From Granulicella aggregans (GTDB lineage Bacteria > Acidobacteriota > Terriglobia > Terriglobales > Acidobacteriaceae), in NCBI RefSeq assembly GCF_025685565.1, contig NZ_JAGSYE010000003.1:248001-312000 (forward strand): DNA of 64,000 bases, read 5' to 3'. Every line of letters begins with the position of its first letter. The stretch's first letter is position 1. Shown here one piece after another: positions 61,101 to 64,000 of the stretch. The position numbers and the translations under genes were made by a program. The notes under the pieces were generated by a model. It saw nothing but the letters and a program-made list of their open reading frames with translations, was not told the origin of the DNA and made no database searches.

Positions 61101-61370
61101 CCAGGTGGCAAATCCCGGAGAACTCACCTCCACCCGGTAGTCGCCAATGAACAGCTCTTGGAACGAAAACTCTCCCCGGCTGTCGGCGTGCCCAACATGT
61201 CTCTGCGCCGTGTCGGTGGAGATAACGATGACCTCCGCCCCCGATACAACAGCGGCGGTCGCGTCTGTAACGACGCCCCTCAGTGAGGCCGTTGCGCTTT
61301 GGCCCAGCGCCATATGGGTGACCAACAAGAGAGCTGACAAGATTCCGGAGTGCAAGGCAAAGCGCTTCAT
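58107..61370 (-). CDS. TonB-dependent receptor with carboxypeptidase-regulatory domain (Oar-like)
   Basis: Outer-membrane transporter or adhesin of 1087 residues from ATG 61370, the start giving a signal peptide (MKRFALHSGILSALLLVTHM). An N-terminal CarboxypepD_reg-like beta domain (TASLRGVVTDATAAVVSGAE) comes first. A plug domain follows (LQTNEIAQGAVISDKEITAL, FLIDGMRDVNRLDGG), then a large beta-barrel (for example YALDANNYFAPRKE-type strands) ending LQFDLKLQR. This class is greatly expanded in Acidobacteria. Ligand unknown. Confidence 0.92.
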   Translation of the reverse strand: MKRFALHSGILSALLLVTHMALGQSATASLRGVVTDATAAVVSGAEVIVISTDTAQRHVGHADSRGEFSFQELFIGDYRVEVSSPGFATWVNSKIHLDVGNQSQISVQLVPASSQETVEVTSAATRLQTNEIAQGAVISDKEITALPLSGRNFSQLGILQPGVRPASASLTVMGGFRRAGQNYEVNGQRPESNTFLIDGMRDVNRLDGGYAFRPPADAIVEFRILTATAPAEFGGTNGGITTIVTRSGTNKLHGTAYDFFRNDALDANNYFAPRKERLRQNQYGITMGGPIVHDHAYFFAYYEGMRNQQDVTHGVVVPTLAERSGDFSADAPILANATRTPYGNDLSGKISPITAKYLAFFPEPNTAENPHLAQTTNGSSYNTDQGGAKADWLLRSVDTLSARYSYSTVELHSPYSELGADVPGFPVGYYTNTHLAGLTETHTFSPKTVMTANVSFFQNHILLDKRFSGYSPQTFGFTYASTRAEATGAPLIMTQGFSNVGDPIINPRDTIQNDYAFSANVAHTQGKHVTSVGGQFRRTQTNGYQANFASGTFSFTVQGVTNNSLANFLLGRPDIFTQAGGDFQRDLRGWELGAYAQDEYRISPRFTLNYGVRYEITTPFKDIHDRLMAFSPGQQSKVQPTAPAGLLFPGDPGVSDTITPTFYKDFAPRVGFAWDPRGNSRTVVRSAYGIFYDELVNGVGMPMRAASASLPSVVVRTLTGNINYVNPLSTVSNPFTPGQFALPASTFTIDQKLLPPYTQDWNLTVDQGIAGQVLSVGYIGAKGTRLPRLVEANPAIYQPGATLANSGRRRLYSGCTLTTGTCKLGTVGLVEGNANSTFHSGQVSLTRRGTPNLNYTLAYTYSKDLDYTSSLHMSGPAPWLVLGELDVPQNDQNLKGEYGRSLFDSRHRFAASVTYAIPFAHNLQGLSRTLLDGWQANALLAVNSSTPFTVYDSANVSLQAPHPGVSGMFGDRPNVVGNPNKGAPHRVDQWVSPSAFQRLDPVANAGQFGNESRNSVNGPGFASLDAAIDKNFSLNESTKLIFRAEAFNVTNHVNFIPPVDDINSPAFGQIIEAQAPRVLQFDLKLQR

Positions 61371-61595
61371 GGACGGCTGACTTCCTAAAAGTAGAGGTGG
61401 AGAGAACTCTATCCGTCGCGCAGCCCATGGCGCATCGACTGAAAGGTGGAGAGAAACACCCACCCCAGGATGGACTGACAACATCGTGTGTAACTTCCGG
61501 AGATGCACCAGAGATTACCTCCCAGCGAGCGACTCCCGTTTGCCCTTCCACCACTCTTCCATCTACATTTAACTCAGTGGTAAACAGCGAATGCT
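61371..61595. other. Divergent leader region, TonB receptor / gcvP
   Basis: 225 bases with no repeat of families A-E. Promoters for both directions must lie here or in the adjacent leader, but none is convincing by eye. Confidence 0.5.
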
Positions 61596-61761
61596 GTCGC
61601 GGGAGAGACCGGGCCTCCATAAACCCCGGCGCCGAAGGAGCAACCGCCCCGGAAACTCTCAGGCAAAGAGGACCGCGACCAGCTGTATCAACCTCTGGAG
61701 AGAGGCATCTATCGAGATGTCCGCCGACGGGATAACAATCTCAGGCACACGGACAGAGGGG
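61596..61761 (+). ncRNA. Tandem glycine riboswitch
   Basis: Two glycine aptamers in series. The first has a P1 of GTCGCGG (61596-61602) with CCGCGAC (61673-61679), and contains GGGAGAG, GCGCCGAAGGAGCAA and CTCTCAGGCAAAGAGGAC. The second has P1 CCTCT / AGAGG, with GGAGAG, CCGCCGACGGGATAA and TCTCAGGCACACGGACAG. The short linker and order match known cooperative glycine riboswitches, which turn on glycine cleavage genes. Confidence 0.94.
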
Positions 61762-61807
61762 GCGCACCAGGCAGGCTGATGACTCAGCCGCAAAAGGATC
61801 GCGCCCC
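61759..61807 (+). promoter_or_regulatory. Probable expression platform and ribosome-binding site of gcvP
   Basis: GGGGCGC (61759-61765) is perfectly complementary to GCGCCCC (61801-61807) directly before the start codon. Between them lie a small hairpin GGCTGA-TGAC-TCAGCC (61774-61789) and the Shine-Dalgarno AAGGA (61794-61798). This suggests translational control. Confidence 0.6.
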
Positions 61808-64000
61808 ATGAATCTGACGCCCCCCACTTCCGACCAGACGCCACTCGAACAAGACCAGACCTCCGACGCCACCAACGACGCCTCCGCGAACGACACCAAC
61901 ACCCTCGAAGCACCGGTCGCCGTGTCGATCGCGCACGATACCCCCCAAGATTACACAGACGCCTTCGCCCGCCGCCACATCGGCCCCTCCGCGGCCGACG
62001 CCGCCGCCATGCTCAAGGCCATCGGCGTAAGCTCCATCGACGAGCTCATCGCCCAGACTGTTCCCGACACCATCCTTGCCCCCGGCGAGTTGACCTTCGG
62101 CCCCGCGCTCACCGAGCCTGAAACTCTCGCCTATATGCGCTCGGTCGCCGCGAAGAACAAAGTCCTCAAATCTTTGATTGGGCAAGGTTATTACGGCACG
62201 CTGACACCCGCCGTCATCCAGCGCAACATCCTCGAGAACCCCGCCTGGTACACCGCCTACACGCCCTACCAGCCGGAGATCAGCCAGGGCCGTCTCGAAG
62301 CCATCATCAACTTCCAGACCATGGTCGCCGACCTCACCGGCCTAGACATCGCCAACGCCTCGCTCCTCGACGAAGCCACCGCCGCCGCCGAAGCCATGGC
62401 CATGGCCAAGCGCGGAGCCAAGTCCGCAGCCGCCAAATCCAACACCTTCTTTGTCGACCAGAACTGCCATCCCCAGACCATCTCCCTCCTCGAGACCCGC
62501 GCCAAGCCCTTCGGCTGGACCCTCGTCATCGGCGATGCCGCCACCGACCTGAAGCCCGAAGAAGTATTCGGCGCGATCTTCCAGTACCCCGGCACCAAGG
62601 GCGACATCGTCGACTACCGCGAGACCATCGCCGCCCTCCGCGCCACCGGAGCCGTAGCCGTCATGGCCACCGATCCCCTCGCCCTCACCCTCCTCGCCTC
62701 GCCCGGCGACCTCGGCGCGGACCTGGCCATCGGAAGCACCCAGCGCTTCGGCGTCCCGCTAGGCTACGGCGGGCCTCATGCTGCGTTCTTAGCAACAAAG
62801 GATGAGTTCAAGCGCAACCTGCCCGGTCGCCTTGTCGGCGTCTCCATCGACGCGCGCGGATCGAAGGCCTACCGCCTCGCCCTCCAGACCCGCGAGCAGC
62901 ACATCCGCCGCGAGAAGGCCACCTCCAACATCTGCACCGCGCAGGTCCTGCTCGCCGTCATGGCCGGAATGTACGCCGTCTATCACGGGCCTGAAGGCCT
63001 CAAGGCGATTGCAAACCGCATCCACACCAAGACCGCGAAGCTGGCCGCCGGTCTCGACGCCCTCGGCTACAAGATCACCACCAAGCTCTACTTCGACACC
63101 ATCACCGTCGCTCTCCCCACCGAGACCGAAGCCGAAGCCATCCACGCCCGCGCCGTGGAAGGCGGCATCAACCTCCGTCGCACGAGTGCAAAAGAGATCG
63201 GCATCTCCCTCGACGAGACCTCCACCGAGGCCACCATCAAATCCGTCTGGGAGGCCTTCTGCCCCGGCAAGAATCCCATCTTCTACAGCGACGCAGCCGA
63301 GCAGTCGCTCCCCAAAGACCTGCTGCGCACGAGCGCCTTCCTTACCCATCCCATCTTCAACCAGTACCACTCCGAGACCGAGATCCTCCGCTACATGCGC
63401 CGCCTCGCCGACCGCGACCTCGCCCTCGACCGAGCCATGATCCCCCTCGGCTCCTGCACCATGAAGCTCAACGCCACCACCGAGATGCTCCCCATCTCCT
63501 GGCCGGAGTTTTCGAACATCCACCCGTTCGTCCCCGCCGACCAAGCCGTCGGCTACGCCGAGATGGTCGCCGACCTCGACAAGCGCCTCTGCCAGATCAC
63601 CGGCTACGACGCCTTCAGCTTCCAGCCGAACTCCGGCGCTCAGGGCGAGTACGCAGGCCTCCTCGCCATCGGCGCGTACCATGCCAGCCGTGGCGAATCA
63701 CACCGCAAGATCTGCCTCATCCCCGCCTCCGCCCACGGGACAAACCCAGCCTCCGCGCAGATGGCCGCGATGGAAGTCGTCGGCGTCCTCTGCGACGACC
63801 ACGGCAACGTCGACGTCGAAGACCTCCGCGCCAAGGCCGAAAAGTATTCCGCCACCCTCGCCGCCGTCATGGTCACCTACCCGTCCACTCACGGCGTCTT
63901 CGAAGAACGCATCCGCGAGATCTGCGAGATCGTCCACGCCCATGGCGGCCAGGTCTATCTTGACGGAGCGAACCTCAACGCCCAGGTCGGCCTCGTCTAT
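61808..64000 (+). CDS. gcvP: Glycine dehydrogenase (decarboxylating), P-protein, 5' part
   Basis: PLP-dependent P-protein of the glycine cleavage system. Start ATG 61808; the frame is open to the window end (731 codons, incomplete). After a 45-residue polar extension the family begins [19 protein letters not shown], followed by [40 protein letters not shown] and the second-half motif [17 protein letters not shown]. The PLP lysine lies just beyond the last visible residues ([13 protein letters not shown]). One long chain contains both halves, so it is the fused form. No gcvT or gcvH is adjacent upstream. Confidence 0.96.
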   Translation, partial: MNLTPPTSDQTPLEQDQTSDATNDASANDTNTLEAPVAVSIAHDTPQDYTDAFARRHIGPSAADAAAMLKAIGVSSIDELIAQTVPDTILAPGELTFGPALTEPETLAYMRSVAAKNKVLKSLIGQGYYGTLTPAVIQRNILENPAWYTAYTPYQPEISQGRLEAIINFQTMVADLTGLDIANASLLDEATAAAEAMAMAKRGAKSAAAKSNTFFVDQNCHPQTISLLETRAKPFGWTLVIGDAATDLKPEEVFGAIFQYPGTKGDIVDYRETIAALRATGAVAVMATDPLALTLLASPGDLGADLAIGSTQRFGVPLGYGGPHAAFLATKDEFKRNLPGRLVGVSIDARGSKAYRLALQTREQHIRREKATSNICTAQVLLAVMAGMYAVYHGPEGLKAIANRIHTKTAKLAAGLDALGYKITTKLYFDTITVALPTETEAEAIHARAVEGGINLRRTSAKEIGISLDETSTEATIKSVWEAFCPGKNPIFYSDAAEQSLPKDLLRTSAFLTHPIFNQYHSETEILRYMRRLADRDLALDRAMIPLGSCTMKLNATTEMLPISWPEFSNIHPFVPADQAVGYAEMVADLDKRLCQITGYDAFSFQPNSGAQGEYAGLLAIGAYHASRGESHRKICLIPASAHGTNPASAQMAAMEVVGVLCDDHGNVDVEDLRAKAEKYSATLAAVMVTYPSTHGVFEERIREICEIVHAHGGQVYLDGANLNAQVGLVY

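Overview
The window reads as chromosomal DNA of an acidobacterium, most likely family Acidobacteriaceae (Granulicella, Edaphobacter or Terriglobus relatives). This is inferred from the GC-rich coding, the large Oar-like TonB-dependent receptor with an N-terminal carboxypeptidase-regulatory domain, the YVTN-propeller lipoprotein, the paired periplasmic amidohydrolases, and the dense interspersed hairpin repeats. No rRNA, tRNA, prophage, transposase or CRISPR array was seen.

Layout. 1-8.5 kb: tail of an ABC ATPase, tlyA-nadK (overlapping), an ECF sigma/anti-sigma pair, a YVTN lipoprotein, a DUF92 membrane protein, tsaC-ydcF and a HAD phosphatase. 8.7-17.7 kb: GNAT, TrmH-type methyltransferase-rarA (overlapping), a VOC protein, a DsbD-type thiol reductase, CoA-binding, DinB and methyltransferase genes, and prfB with its programmed frameshift. 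18-30 kb: lnt, an APC permease with cytosolic tail, an AT-hook-like protein, bactofilin, a GNAT plus enolase-superfamily racemase/OSBS pair, mazG and an OmpA lipoprotein. 30-41.7 kb: uvrC, an ArnT-like glycosyltransferase, a foreign-looking P-loop ATPase beside a broken BrnA-like antitoxin, an amino-acid permease, glgA, vapBC, rsmA and ssb. 41.8-53.4 kb: a secreted amidohydrolase pair followed by a large M14 peptidase, hyuA-hyuB and an MFS transporter. 53.5-64 kb: a hypothetical protein, a membrane diguanylate cyclase, a J-domain-like coiled-coil protein overlapping a Sel1 protein, a TonB receptor, and a tandem glycine riboswitch in front of gcvP (cut by the window end).

The most striking signal is non-coding. 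About 37 interspersed repeats fall into five families defined by constant flanks (called A-E here). Many copies in families A, B, C and E carry an inserted hairpin whose stem sequence differs from copy to copy yet stays self-complementary, capped by a conserved seven-base loop close to GCYTYAT. Short copies lack the hairpin at the same point. Copies also lie inside or at the ends of real genes: a full-length copy within uvrC, one in the central loop of the MFS transporter, one in a signal peptide, and the stop codons of mazG and lnt. One copy at the start of the glycosyltransferase is flanked by an 86-bp direct duplication. No encoded mobilising enzyme was recognised here.
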